From contig DASQMC010000028.1 in NCBI GenBank assembly GCA_035645695.1, positions 16,174 through 80,173 on the forward strand: a stretch of 64,000 nt of DNA, in the 5' to 3' direction. Origin of the DNA: JAIVJZ01 sp035645695. GTDB lineage: Bacteria; Acidobacteriota; Blastocatellia; Pyrinomonadales; Pyrinomonadaceae. Positions 37,735-47,216 of this stretch are shown here, piece by piece; the stretch's first letter is position 1; each line of letters starts with the position of its first letter. The translations under genes and the position numbers were made by a program. Under the pieces are notes generated by a model. That model was not told where the DNA came from. It saw only the letters and a program-made list of their open reading frames with translations, and did not search any database.

Positions 37735-38187
37735 ATGAATAAGTCTGACAAAAAAACTCTGAGTGATGTGGCAGAGTACGGCTGGCATGTGGTCATGGTT
37801 TTCGAAGATGATGAAGGCCCTGGATTCGCTTACACAGTTGGCCTGTATCAAACATTTCGGCATCCTGAAATCTTGATAATCGGCTTGAATGTGGATTTGA
37901 TGAGCAACATTCTCAACAGTGTCGGCGATGATATAAAGACCGGCACGATTTACGAAGCGGGAAAAGAATATTCAGAGATCGTAGAAAATTATAAATGCTC
38001 ATTCCAAAAAATAGATGAGAGTTTCTACACTGACTTTCTCGGCACGGGAATATGGTTCTATAAAGGCAAGCCATTTCCGGCTTTGCAATGCGTCTATCCT
38101 GACATATCCGGGCATTACCCGTGGCACAAGAACTGTAATCCGGCTCTGATAGAAATGCAGCCGCTGCTTACCGGAACGTCTTTGTAA
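37735..38187 (+). CDS. DUF4262 family protein
   Basis: 150 aa from ATG 37735; ATG 37705 is the alternative. The family pattern is clear: DVAEYGWHVVMVFEDDEGP, FAYTVGLYQTFRHPEI and IIGLNVDLM. Function unknown; members are often found in variable regions. Codons are notably A/T-ending compared with both neighbours, so it is probably a recent arrival. It sits four bases from the peroxiredoxin start. Confidence 0.82.
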   Translation: MNKSDKKTLSDVAEYGWHVVMVFEDDEGPGFAYTVGLYQTFRHPEILIIGLNVDLMSNILNSVGDDIKTGTIYEAGKEYSEIVENYKCSFQKIDESFYTDFLGTGIWFYKGKPFPALQCVYPDISGHYPWHKNCNPALIEMQPLLTGTSL

Positions 38188-38190
38188 ATT

Positions 38191-38673
38191 ATGAATGCTC
38201 AAACAAAGTTGGCGGCGGTCGGTTCGCTCGCGCCCGATTTCATACTGAGCGATACTGGCGGCGCGGAGTGGCAGTTGTCCGCACAGCGCGGGCGCGTCAT
38301 CGTGCTGCTGTTCTATCCGGGCGACGCGACGCCCGTCTGTACGAAACAACTATGCTCGGTGCGGGATAACTGGGAGAGCTACGCCGCGACGGGCGCGGAA
38401 GTCGTCGGCATCTCGACCGACACGGTCGAGTCGCACCGCAAATTCACGGATCAACATCAACTCCCCTTGCGCCTTCTGGCCGACACCGAAGGGACGGTTC
38501 ATAAGGCTTACGACGCGAGTTCGTGGCTTCCCGGCCGCGCGGCGCGCGCCGTCGTGGTCGTTGACGGCGAGGGCATCATCTGTTATCGCAAGGTCGAAGC
38601 CGTCTCGCTCTTTCGCCCGCGCGACGCCGAAATCATCGAGGCGATTCGCGCCGCCGGGCAGCGGAGTTCCTGA
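38191..38673 (+). CDS. Peroxiredoxin, BCP/PrxQ type
   Basis: 160 aa. Thioredoxin fold with APDFILSDTGG, FYPGDATPVCTKQLC and GISTDTVESHRKF. The peroxidatic Cys is in PVCTKQLC, with the resolving Cys five residues later, as in PrxQ. It reduces hydroperoxides using thioredoxin in the cytoplasm. The next gene is an Fe-trafficking protein, so both may serve redox/iron defence. Confidence 0.9.
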   Translation: MNAQTKLAAVGSLAPDFILSDTGGAEWQLSAQRGRVIVLLFYPGDATPVCTKQLCSVRDNWESYAATGAEVVGISTDTVESHRKFTDQHQLPLRLLADTEGTVHKAYDASSWLPGRAARAVVVVDGEGIICYRKVEAVSLFRPRDAEIIEAIRAAGQRSS

Positions 38674-38744
38674 ATTCACACGGCGCGCACGCCCGCGCGT
38701 CCTTAAACAGCAACGCATTTTCAAGCAAGGAGAATTTTCGAGTT

Positions 38745-39032
38745 ATGGCCGATCAGATCAAATGCAAACATTGTGGCGAGCGGCGTCCCGCGCTCGGATA
38801 CGCGCCCTTCCCGAACGAGATCGGGCAAAAGGTCGGCGCGGAAATTTGCCAGCCGTGCTGGCAGGAATGGCTCCAGAAGCAGAGCCAGATCATCAACCAC
38901 TACGGTCTTGATCTCACTAACCCCGATGCGCAGAATTTCCTCTTCGACAACATGAAGGGCTACCTCTTCAACGAAGCCCCGCAGCAGACCGCGCAGATCG
39001 ACACGTCGAAGGAAGGCTCCGTTAAATGGTAA
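38745..39032 (+). CDS. Fe(2+)-trafficking protein (YggX-like)
   Basis: 95 aa, usual length. Conserved ICQPCWQEWLQKQSQIINHY and the downstream NFLFDNMKGYLF match the YggX family, which protects Fe-S clusters and handles labile iron. The N-terminus is unusual, with a CKHCGERRPAL zinc-ribbon-like CxxC that together with CQPC could make a four-Cys metal site. AAGGAG precedes the start. Confidence 0.85.
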   Translation: MADQIKCKHCGERRPALGYAPFPNEIGQKVGAEICQPCWQEWLQKQSQIINHYGLDLTNPDAQNFLFDNMKGYLFNEAPQQTAQIDTSKEGSVKW

Positions 39033-39033
39033 C

Positions 39034-39232
39034 GATGAAGTAGGAACGCGGAACGATGAACGGAAGTCGGAAGTCAGGAGACGGAAGTCGGAAGTCGGAA
39101 GTCAGGAGACGGAAGTCAGAAGTCAGGAAACAATGTGAAGAGGGGCGCATGTTTATTCTGACTTCTGCCTCCTGTTTCCTGACTCCCGCTTTTATTCCGC
39201 GTTCCTCGTTCCGCGTTCCGCGTTTGTTTCAG
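39034..39232. repeat. Composite inverted repeat, family A
   Basis: Left outer arm AACGATGAAGTAGGAACGCG; inner GGAAGTCGGAAGTCAGGAG units repeated several times; right inner TCTGACTTCTGCCTCCTG; right outer CGCGTTCCTCGTTCCGCG. The right end is read as the C-terminus of the DUF1622 gene. Confidence 0.8.
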
Positions 39233-39638
39233 TTTCTTCCTGTTTCATCTCGCGCATGAGGAAATAGTTGAGGCCGGTGCGGATGACGGCGATGGCTCCG
39301 AGTTTGCCGATCTGATCCCAGGAGGGCGCGATGGCGGTCGAGAGGATGTCCGCGCCGAGTTGGAATTCGAGCGCGAGGGCGAGGTAGCGCGCGAGCGTGA
39401 GGCGTGTCCGGTTGTAATTGTCGTGGTGTTGCCCCGCGACGAGCGTGCGCGCGAACTGCACGGCGGCCACGACGATGCCGAGACAGATCACCGCCGCGCC
39501 CACCGACTCGACTATCAGCCGCAGCCACAACACGCCGTGGCGCACGCTCGTCTCCACCGCGCCGCCTTCGGGACTGCCGACGAAGTGCGCCCCGCCCTCT
39601 TGCAGCGCGAGAAAGATCGTTGTCGCCCACAACAGCAA
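39192..39638 (-). CDS. DUF1622 membrane protein
   Basis: 148 aa. TTG 39638 start, with AAGGGGGTG upstream. Three hydrophobic segments; GADILSTAIAPSWDQIGKLG and AVIRTGLNYFL are the DUF1622 signature. Function unknown. The last 15 residues (ETNAERGTRNAE) are encoded by the family A repeat arm, so the repeat has extended or replaced the original C-terminus. Confidence 0.82.
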   Translation of the reverse strand: MLLWATTIFLALQEGGAHFVGSPEGGAVETSVRHGVLWLRLIVESVGAAVICLGIVVAAVQFARTLVAGQHHDNYNRTRLTLARYLALALEFQLGADILSTAIAPSWDQIGKLGAIAVIRTGLNYFLMREMKQEETETNAERGTRNAE

Positions 39639-39975
39639 TTCGCCACCCCCTTAAATTTCAAGACAAAATAGCACCGACCCGAACCGGAAAGCGATGCCGG
39701 GAAACACAGACGTGAGACCGGGGCATTCATCCCTCAAGCCTGCGGCCCGCAACCTTTGGCTGCCTTGCGTCTTTCCCGGCGCGATGGTAAATATGCGTGA
39801 GTTAAAAGCTAATTCCCCTGATCTCTGGAAAACGAAAATCGCCCCGCGCGTCGCGCCCTGTTTGCGCCGATGGACGCGGGCGGTTCTGTCATCTCGCCCC
39901 GCGCCGGGCGTGCCGCCGGATCAGGCCGCCGTCAAGACAGGCGCTTTCACAGGTTCACAGGAGTAAACAACGATC

Positions 39976-40539
39976 ATGAAAAAACTTGCGACATTCATCA
40001 CGCTGGCCGCACTGGCCGCCGGATGCTCATCGACCGACAACGGCAACATGGCGTCGGGTAACGGTAACGCCGCCGTCGTCAACAGCAACAACGCCAACGG
40101 CAACATGGCCGCCAACAACGGTAACATGGCGAACTCCAACATGGCCGCCAACGCCAACCGCCGCGACTACAACGCGAATATCAGCGAGGCCGATTACGAC
40201 CGCGAGAAGGAGCGTTACGGCCGCGAGGCCAAAGAGGCGGGCGACACCATCGGCTCCGGCCTGAAAGACGGATACCTCCACGTGAAGACCAAAGGCGCGC
40301 TCTTTGCCGTGGACGATCTGAGAGACTCGACCATCAACGTTGATGTGAACGACGGGGTCATCACGCTGCGCGGCACGGTGGCGAGCGCGGCGCAGAAGGC
40401 CGCCGCCATGAAAGCCGCCAACGGCATCGACGGCAAAAAGAGCGTCAAGGACGAACTCAAAATTGCCGCCGACGGCGCGGCGAACACTAACAACAACACC
40501 AAGACCGGCACGGCCGGGCAAGGCAACGCCAATCGTTAA
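39976..40539 (+). CDS. BON-domain lipoprotein
   Basis: 187 aa. Signal peptide with lipobox LAALAAGC, then an Asn/Met/Ala repeat linker (NGNMA, NSNMA units, residues 25-60), a charged helix, and one BON domain (about 105-165; TINVDVNDGVITLRGTV). BON domains bind phospholipid or peptidoglycan in the periplasm. The Asn/Thr-rich tail is low-complexity. Confidence 0.85.
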   Translation: MKKLATFITLAALAAGCSSTDNGNMASGNGNAAVVNSNNANGNMAANNGNMANSNMAANANRRDYNANISEADYDREKERYGREAKEAGDTIGSGLKDGYLHVKTKGALFAVDDLRDSTINVDVNDGVITLRGTVASAAQKAAAMKAANGIDGKKSVKDELKIAADGAANTNNNTKTGTAGQGNANR

Positions 40540-40727
40540 ACTTTCGCGCCGTGATAGCCCGTCTCATTCAACAGATGCGTCTGAGCGAAGGCGGCGCGTG
40601 CGAATCACAATCGCACGCGCCGCCTCTTGTTTCGGGCGAGCGCGTTTTTCCGGTCTCGCGCAAGTTGCATTCGGGTGCGTCTCGCGCCCGACGAAACTTT
40701 CAGGCGCGCACGTTTCCTAATTTGATT

Positions 40728-40832
40728 TTTCCTCTGTGCCCCCTCTGTGTCCTCTGTGTCTCTGTGGTGAGTGGCTATTCAGAAGCACTCACCACAGAGA
40801 CACAGAGAACACCGCAGGGGGCACAGAGGAAA
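40728..40832. repeat. Inverted repeat, family B
   Basis: Arms 40728-40774 and 40785-40832; the variant core is CTCTGTGTCTCTGTGGTGAG. It lies between the BON gene and the first amidohydrolase-like gene. Confidence 0.85.
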
Positions 40833-40892
40833 GCTGAAACCGGGACACTAATCAAACGCCCGTTGACTTTCATTCCGAAGGCAAAAACGATC

Positions 40893-42707
40893 ATGCGAAT
40901 TCAACCCGCAAGGCGCACGCGCGCCGCTTCCGTCCTTTCACTCGCGCTCGTCGCCGCGCTCTTTGCCGCGTCCGCGTGGCCGCTGCCGGGCGTCGCACGC
41001 GCGCAGCGCAGCGCGATTGAAACTTACGCCATCACGGGCGCGCGCATCGTCACCGTGTCCGGCGCGGAGATACCGCGCGGCACAATCGTCATACGCGGCG
41101 GGCTCGTCGCCGCCGTCGGCGCGAACGTCGCCGCCCCGCCCGATGCGCGACTCATCGACGGCACGGGGCTGACGGTCTATCCCGGCCTGATTGACGCCAA
41201 CACCAACCTCGGCATGCCCGCCACGCCACAGCCGCGCCCCGCGACCGGCGGCGGTGGAGGCGCGGCCGCCCTGCTCGCCGCGCAGCAGGCGACGCCCGCC
41301 GTCTCTTCGCCCAACTCTTCGCAGCCCGTCGGGCTGCAACCCGAGATACTCGCCGCCGACGTGGTGCGCCCCGGCGGCGATCAAATCGAGGCGGCGCGCG
41401 GCGCGGGTCTCACCGCCGCGCTGACCGCGCCGCGCGAAGGCATCTTCATGGGACAGTCGGCCGTTATCAATCTCGCGGGCGAGACGCCGCAACAGATGAT
41501 CGTGCGTTCGCCCGTCGCGCTCCACGTCGGCTTCACGCCGCTGCGCACGGGCACCTATCCGGGGTCGCTTCTCGGCGTCTTCGCCGCCATCCGCCAGATG
41601 ATGCTCGACGCCGCGCGCTACCGCGAGGCCAACGCCGTCTACGAGAAAAACCCGCGCGGGATTCGCCGTCCCGATCAGGACAAGTCGCTCGCGGCTCTCG
41701 CGCCCGTGCTCTCGCGCCAGATGCCCGTCGTCGTGTATGCCGACCGCCAGCGCGAGATCGAACGCGCGCTCGACCTCGCGCAGGAGTTCAACCTGCGCCT
41801 CGTCATCGCGGGCGGCGCGGAGAGTTGGCTCGTGGCCGAACGCCTCGCGGCGGCGAAAGTGCCCGTGCTGCTCTCTTTGAACTACCCGCGCCGCACCACC
41901 GCCCAGACGCCCGAAGCCGACCCCGACCCCGTGCGCGTGCTGCGCGAACGCGTTGACGCGCCGAAGACGGCCGCGCGGCTCGCCGCGGCGGGCGTCCGTT
42001 TCGCCTTCCAGTCCGGCGGCCTCACGAACATGTCCGACTATCTCGGCAACGTCTCGAAGTCGGTCGAACAGGGGCTCGCGCGCGACGTGGCCGTGCGCGC
42101 CCTGACGCTCAGCGCGGCGGAGATACTGGGCGTTGCCGATCAACTCGGCACGATTGAGGTCGGCAAGATCGCGAACCTGACCGTCACGCGCGGCGACCTG
42201 TTCGCGCGCGACCGCCGCATCACGCACGTCTTCATAGACGGCCGCCCCGTCGATCTCAAACCCGCCGCCGCGACGCCGCCGGGCGGTCAAACGCCCTCGC
42301 TCGCTTCCGGCACATGGACGCTTCGCGTGCAACTCGAAGGACAGCCCGAACGCTCCGTCACGCTCACGCTCCAACAGGAGACGCAACGCCTGAGCGGTTC
42401 GATTCAAGGCGACTTCGGTTCGGCGCAGATCGCTAACGCCTCCGTCGGCGCATCGGGCGACATCAGGTTCACCGCGCCCATCACGACCGGCACGCAGACC
42501 ACGGAGGCCAACTTCAACGGCACGATCAGCGGCAACGAAATGCGCGGCACGGTGACGACCGTCGGCTCCGGCTCGGGCACGTTCAACGGCACGCGCGCCG
42601 GGGGCGGCACGCCGCCGTCGCCGCCACCGGCGGCAACGCCGACGCCGACGCCGACGCCAACACGGACGCCCGCCACCGAAGGCACGACGCCGCGGCCGCC
42701 GGAATAA
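40893..42707 (+). CDS. Secreted amidohydrolase-fold protein lacking metal ligands
   Basis: 604 aa from ATG 40893, with a signal peptide (about 1-32). Amidohydrolase fold from TGARIVTVSGAEI to IEVGKIANLTVTRGD. The diagnostic HxH after PGLID is replaced (YPGLIDANTNLG). The later metal His positions are also lost (VVYADRQRE, IAGGAES), so it is probably not catalytic by itself. A C-terminal extension from about residue 470 adds a beta domain (GTWTLRVQLEGQPERS) and a Pro/Thr tail. First of three tandem genes. Confidence 0.85.
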   Translation: MRIQPARRTRAASVLSLALVAALFAASAWPLPGVARAQRSAIETYAITGARIVTVSGAEIPRGTIVIRGGLVAAVGANVAAPPDARLIDGTGLTVYPGLIDANTNLGMPATPQPRPATGGGGGAAALLAAQQATPAVSSPNSSQPVGLQPEILAADVVRPGGDQIEAARGAGLTAALTAPREGIFMGQSAVINLAGETPQQMIVRSPVALHVGFTPLRTGTYPGSLLGVFAAIRQMMLDAARYREANAVYEKNPRGIRRPDQDKSLAALAPVLSRQMPVVVYADRQREIERALDLAQEFNLRLVIAGGAESWLVAERLAAAKVPVLLSLNYPRRTTAQTPEADPDPVRVLRERVDAPKTAARLAAAGVRFAFQSGGLTNMSDYLGNVSKSVEQGLARDVAVRALTLSAAEILGVADQLGTIEVGKIANLTVTRGDLFARDRRITHVFIDGRPVDLKPAAATPPGGQTPSLASGTWTLRVQLEGQPERSVTLTLQQETQRLSGSIQGDFGSAQIANASVGASGDIRFTAPITTGTQTTEANFNGTISGNEMRGTVTTVGSGSGTFNGTRAGGGTPPSPPPAATPTPTPTPTRTPATEGTTPRPPE

Positions 42708-42850
42708 CGATGAAGTAGGAACGATGAACGATGAATAAAAAAAAGGAGACGGAAAACAGAAGTCAGAATTAAGAGCCTCTTTATCTTCATTCTGACTTCT
42801 GAGTTCTGTTTTCTGTCTCCCCGTTCATCGTTCCGCGTTCCGCGTTCATA
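42708..42850. repeat. Composite inverted repeat, family A
   Basis: AACGATGAAGTAGGAACGAT at the left and CGTTCATCGTTCCGCGTTCC at the right, with inner GGAGACGGAAAACAGAAGTC and its complement. It separates the first and second amidohydrolase genes. Confidence 0.8.
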
Positions 42851-42872
42851 CTTTCTTCGCTGGAGCTTAATT

Positions 42873-44363
42873 ATGAGAAAACTTATTACACTTTTCGTCG
42901 CGCTGTTCGCGCTCGTCCCCGCGTGGGGCGGCGCGTGGGCGCAAGAGCAGCAGCAGCAGCGCCAACGGCCTCGCGAGGGTGCGGCGCGAACCGGGACAAG
43001 CGTCGCGGCTGTGACCGAGACGTTGATTCGCAATGCGACCGTCATCACCGTCTCGCGCGGCACGCTCGCCAATACCGACATCCTGATTCGCAACGGCAAG
43101 ATCGCGGGCATCGGTCAAAACCTGAAAGCGAATGAGCGCGCCCGCGTGATCGACGCCTCCGGCAAATACGTTATGCCCGGCATCGTCGATGCGCACTCGC
43201 ACTCGATGTCCGACGCGATCAACGAGGGCACGCTCTCCGTCACTTCGATGGTGCGCATACGCGACGTGCTGAACCCGACCGCTCCCAACCTCTACCGCGA
43301 ACTGGCGGGCGGCGTCACCACGCTCAACCTCCTGCACGGCTCGGCCAACACCATCGGCGGGCAGAACACCGTGGTCAAGATCAAATACGGCCGCCCCGTC
43401 TCTGAATTCATCTTTCCGGGCGCGCCTCCGGGCATCAAGTTCGCGCTCGGCGAAAACGTCAAACGCTCGAATTTCAACCCGCTCCCCGGCCAGACGCGCC
43501 GCTACCCCGCCACCCGCATGGGGCAGGAAGAAGTGCTGCGCGACGCCTTCACGCGCGCGCGCAACTACAAGCGCGCGTGGGACGAACACCGCGCCGCCAT
43601 CACGCGGGGCGACAAGAATTTGATCCCGCCGCGCCGCGACCTGCAACTCGAACCGCTCGTGGAGATTCTCGAAGGCAAGCGGCTCGTCCACGCGCATTGT
43701 TATCGCGCCGACGAGATCATCATGATCTTAAACCTCGCCGACGAGTTCGGTTTCAAAATCAAGACGCTCCAACACGTGCTCGAAGGCTACAAGGTCGCGC
43801 GCGAGATAGCGGCGCACGGCGCGGGCGCTTCCTCGTTCGCCGATAGCTGGAGCTACAAGATCGAAGCCTACGACGCCATTCCCCATAACGCGGCCGTGAT
43901 GACGCGCGCCGGAGTTCTGGTCTCCATCAACTCCGACTCCGACGAGCGTGCGCGCCGTTTGAATATCGAAGCGGCGAAGATGATGAAATACGGCGACCTG
44001 TCGGAAGACGAAGCCCTGCGCCTGATCACACTCAACCCGGCCATTCAACTCGGCATACAGGATCGCGTCGGTTCGATAGACGTGGGCAAGGACGCCGACC
44101 TCGTTATCTGGACGGGACACCCTTTCAGCGTCTACTCGCGCGTCGAAACCACTTTCATCGACGGCGACATCTTCTTCGACCGCCAGCAGGACATCGCGCG
44201 CCGCCCCGAACTCGAACGCGAGCGCGAAGAGTTGATGCGTGCCGAAGTGAACCGCCCGCCCGGCGAAGGCGGCGCACAGCAGCCCGCCGCGCCGCGCCGC
44301 CCCCCCGCGGGGCAACATGACCACGACGACATCGACGACGGCGAAGGAGACAACCACCGATGA
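42873..44363 (+). CDS. Secreted amidohydrolase (imidazolonepropionase-like)
   Basis: 496 aa with a signal peptide (about 1-23). Metal ligands are present: MPGIVDAHSHSM (HxH), LVHAHCYRADEI, TLQHVLEG and VSINSDSDE (Asp). Probably a metal-dependent hydrolase of a cyclic or peptide amide in the periplasm; substrate unknown. The C-terminus is charged and His/Asp-rich (HDHDDIDDGEGD), possibly metal-binding. Overlaps the third gene by four bases. Confidence 0.88.
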   Translation: MRKLITLFVALFALVPAWGGAWAQEQQQQRQRPREGAARTGTSVAAVTETLIRNATVITVSRGTLANTDILIRNGKIAGIGQNLKANERARVIDASGKYVMPGIVDAHSHSMSDAINEGTLSVTSMVRIRDVLNPTAPNLYRELAGGVTTLNLLHGSANTIGGQNTVVKIKYGRPVSEFIFPGAPPGIKFALGENVKRSNFNPLPGQTRRYPATRMGQEEVLRDAFTRARNYKRAWDEHRAAITRGDKNLIPPRRDLQLEPLVEILEGKRLVHAHCYRADEIIMILNLADEFGFKIKTLQHVLEGYKVAREIAAHGAGASSFADSWSYKIEAYDAIPHNAAVMTRAGVLVSINSDSDERARRLNIEAAKMMKYGDLSEDEALRLITLNPAIQLGIQDRVGSIDVGKDADLVIWTGHPFSVYSRVETTFIDGDIFFDRQQDIARRPELEREREELMRAEVNRPPGEGGAQQPAAPRRPPAGQHDHDDIDDGEGDNHR

Positions 44364-45808
44364 AGCTGAAATCATTCTCAAACGTCGTCGCGAGCGCGAA
44401 CGTCGCTCCGCGCATCGGCGCGGTTCCGCGCGCTAACGCCGCCGTGCGTATCGACACCGTCGCGCGCCCCTCGTTCGCGCTCGCCGCGTTGCTGTTCCTG
44501 TCCGTCGTCACCGCCGCATGGGCGCAACAGCAGGCATCGAGCACTATGGGGCCGCAGTTCATGTCGGGCACGCCGGGCACGTTTGCCATTCGCAACGCGC
44601 GCATCGTCACCGTCTCCGGCGCGGACATCGAAGGCGGCACAATCGTCGTCAGCGACGGACGGATCAGCGCCGTCGGTGCGAACGTCGCCGTGCCGCCGGG
44701 CGCGCAGGAGATCGACGCGCGCGGCCTCTCCGTCTATCCCGGCATGATCGACCTCGGCACTTCGATGGGACTCGTAGAGATTCCGCAGGGCGCGAACGCG
44801 ACCGTGGACGTGGCCGAAGTCGGCGACATGAACCCGAACGCGCAGGCCTTCTACGGCATCAACCCGCACAGCGCGCACATCGCCGTCACGCGTGTCAACG
44901 GCGTGACGAGCGTTTTGAGCGCGCCCACGGGCGGCATCATTTCCGGGCAGGCGACGTTCATCAACCTGCTCGGCTCAAGCCCGCAGGAAATGGCCGTCGT
45001 GCGTGCGGCCGTGCTCGTCGTCAACTATCCGCGCGCGGCCGGCGGCGGCGGCTTCGGCGGCCTCTTCCAACAGGCGCAGCCGAACCCCGCCGAAGCCGCG
45101 ACGACGCGCGACCGCCAGGTCGAACAACTGCGGAAGCTCCTGCGCGACGCCGAAGCCTACGGACGCGCGATGGACGCTGCCAACGCCGACCGCAGCCTCC
45201 CGCGCCCGGACGCCGATGTGGTGCTGGCCTCGCTCGTCCCCTATGTTCGCGGCGAGCGTCCGGTACTCTTCCGCGCCGACCGCGAGGCGGAGATGCGTGC
45301 CGTCGTCCGCTTCAGCGAGGAGTTGAAACTCAAGCCCATCATCCTCGGCGGCAACGACGCATGGAAGATCGCTTCGTTCCTCAAAGAGCGGAACGTCCCC
45401 GTCATCCTCAGCGGTCTCTTCGACTTGCCGAGCCGCGAGGACGACTTCTACGACGTGATGTTCGAGAGCGCGGCCAAACTCCAACAGGCGGGCGTGCGCT
45501 TCGCCCTCTCCACGGGTGATCAGGGCGCGGAGGTGCGCGACCTTCCCTACCGCGCGGGGATGGCCGCGGCCTTCGGCCTCTCGCGCGCCGACGCGCTCAA
45601 ATCCGTCACGCTCTACCCGGCGCAGATCATGGGCCTCGGCGACCGCCTCGGCTCAATCGACGCGGGCAAGATCGCCAACCTCGTCATCACCGACGGCGAC
45701 CTGCTCGAAGCCCGCACGCGCGTCCGCCACCTCTTCATCAACGGCCGACAGGTTCCCCTCAACAGCCGCCACACGGAACTCTATGATCAATTCCGCAACC
45801 GGAAATAG
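44360..45808 (+). CDS. Secreted amidohydrolase-fold protein lacking metal ligands
   Basis: 482 aa with a hydrophobic export segment at about 38-55 after a long basic N-terminus. Same fold as the two genes before (FAIRNARIVTVSGADI, SIDAGKIANLVITDGD). HxH is absent (YPGMIDLGTSMG) and later ligands are replaced (VLFRADREAEM, ILGGNDAWK, ALSTGDQG). ATG overlaps the catalytic gene's stop, implying a defined stoichiometry. A pseudo-enzyme partner is inferred. Confidence 0.85.
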   Translation: MKLKSFSNVVASANVAPRIGAVPRANAAVRIDTVARPSFALAALLFLSVVTAAWAQQQASSTMGPQFMSGTPGTFAIRNARIVTVSGADIEGGTIVVSDGRISAVGANVAVPPGAQEIDARGLSVYPGMIDLGTSMGLVEIPQGANATVDVAEVGDMNPNAQAFYGINPHSAHIAVTRVNGVTSVLSAPTGGIISGQATFINLLGSSPQEMAVVRAAVLVVNYPRAAGGGGFGGLFQQAQPNPAEAATTRDRQVEQLRKLLRDAEAYGRAMDAANADRSLPRPDADVVLASLVPYVRGERPVLFRADREAEMRAVVRFSEELKLKPIILGGNDAWKIASFLKERNVPVILSGLFDLPSREDDFYDVMFESAAKLQQAGVRFALSTGDQGAEVRDLPYRAGMAAAFGLSRADALKSVTLYPAQIMGLGDRLGSIDAGKIANLVITDGDLLEARTRVRHLFINGRQVPLNSRHTELYDQFRNRK

Positions 45809-45867
45809 AGGGGCTTAAAGAGGCCGTTGAATCGACGGCACGGGACACGAACAATCAGAGGCACAAC

Positions 45868-45904
45868 AAAGGCGGTCGAGACTTTCGAGTCTCGACCGCC
45901 TTTT
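45868..45904. terminator. Rho-independent terminator
   Basis: AAAGGCGGTCGAGAC / GTCTCGACCGCCTTTT with a short loop. Between convergent genes, so it probably serves both the amidohydrolase cluster and the Crp/Fnr gene. Confidence 0.95.
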
Positions 45905-45948
45905 CCCGTTTCCCCTGTCATCCCGACCGTGGCAAGTTGAATTCCGCT

Positions 45949-46659
45949 TTAATCGATCAAGTTGTCATATTCGTCTCTGACCACCCGGTAACACTTGCAG
46001 GAGATGGCTTCCAGCCCCGCTCGATCCAGAATCCTGATCAGGCCGCGACTATAGCTGACGAGCTTCTGTTTTTGGAGCGTACCGGCGGCGATGGTGACTT
46101 GTTCACGGCGTACCCCCAGCATGTGTGCGAGAAATTCCTGAGTCAGGCGAAATTCATCCCCCGCGATGCGGTCGTGCGTCATTAGCAGCCAGCGCGCGAG
46201 ACGCACGTTGACGGTATGAAAGCGGTTGCAGGCCGCCGATTGCGAAATTTGCGTCAGGAGCGAATGCGTGTAGCGGTTCAGCAGCTTGTGCAACGAACCG
46301 CCGCTATCCGTCTCCCGGCGCAGCGTCTTGGCCTTCATTCGCACGGCGGAACCGGCACCCTGCACCAAACCGCGCGTGCGCGACTTGTCGACATCCATGA
46401 AGACGTTGATACCCGCCATGCCGTCGTTGCCGACCATGCCCACTTCGAGGTGTTCACGGTCTTCTACGGCCGACAGCAAGGAGATGAGGGAGTCGTTGGG
46501 GAAGTAGACGTGCCGAAGGCGTTCGCCGGGTTCAAAGATGATGTCGCCGAAGCTCAGTGAAACTGATTCCAGCTCGGGCAGCAAACGTTGATATTCTTTT
46601 TTAGGAAGGGCGGCGAGCAGCCGGTTTATCGACGGCTGATTTTTTTCTGCGGGCGGCAT
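45949..46659 (-). CDS. Crp/Fnr-family transcriptional regulator
   Basis: 236 aa from ATG 46659 (AAGGAG seven bases upstream); a longer frame exists. Cyclic-nucleotide-binding-like domain (residues 20-140; FGDIIFEPGERLRHVYFP, GMVGNDGMAG) and a C-terminal HTH with LTQEFLAHMLGVRREQVTI. No Cys cluster for oxygen sensing and no clear cAMP-binding Arg-Ser. Effector unknown. Confidence 0.88.
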   Translation of the reverse strand: MPPAEKNQPSINRLLAALPKKEYQRLLPELESVSLSFGDIIFEPGERLRHVYFPNDSLISLLSAVEDREHLEVGMVGNDGMAGINVFMDVDKSRTRGLVQGAGSAVRMKAKTLRRETDSGGSLHKLLNRYTHSLLTQISQSAACNRFHTVNVRLARWLLMTHDRIAGDEFRLTQEFLAHMLGVRREQVTIAAGTLQKQKLVSYSRGLIRILDRAGLEAISCKCYRVVRDEYDNLID

Positions 46660-47216
46660 CAGGGTGCTCCTTAAAGCGTGGGTCACGTCGTCAAAGACAA
46701 CAGACGGCACAAGAAGTAGGCAGCAAGCCCGATCCCGATGTCGAAATGTGAATTTTTCAGAGAACAGAATTCAGTTAAATCTGAAATCCGGTGGTAAGTA
46801 TAGCACGCCGCCCCGGTTATCGCTTCATCTCGCCCCGTTTAGCGAAGAACAGGATGCCGCAAGCAGGCATCCTCGACTATCGAATGCGGGGCTTGAGGAG
46901 AAAGCAGCACCCGAGGCCACATGAAATTGTTTGAAGAATAACACGCTATGTGCGCTTCCACACAGACGGCGGGGAAAGATTGTTCGATACTGTAGCCTGT
47001 TCAGTATTGACGCCGAATTGACAACCGTTGCCGGTGCGAGCGATTTATGGGGAATCGTCCTCGCAATGTTGACTTAGGCAAACAATGCGCTTCACCCCGG
47101 TCAGCAAGGGGCTTGGGGGTTGAGGTCAGCATTAATGACCTTCACCCTTTATTTTCCATCCATATTATTTCCATCACCTTCGAGTTTTTCCTGTCTCTTC
47201 AGCAAGGAGATTAAAC
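46660..47216. other. Intergenic region without recognised genes
   Basis: 557 bp between divergent genes. AT-richer than the surroundings near 46740-46800. No open frame with coding character, no clear promoter pair; a TTGACA at about 47019 lacks a good -10. Confidence 0.5.

Noticed and set aside
39034..39232. CRISPR-like array from repeated GGAAGTCGGAAGTCAGG units
   Set aside because: Units are adjacent or overlapping, degenerate, without uniform spacers and without cas genes; it is part of an inverted repeat.
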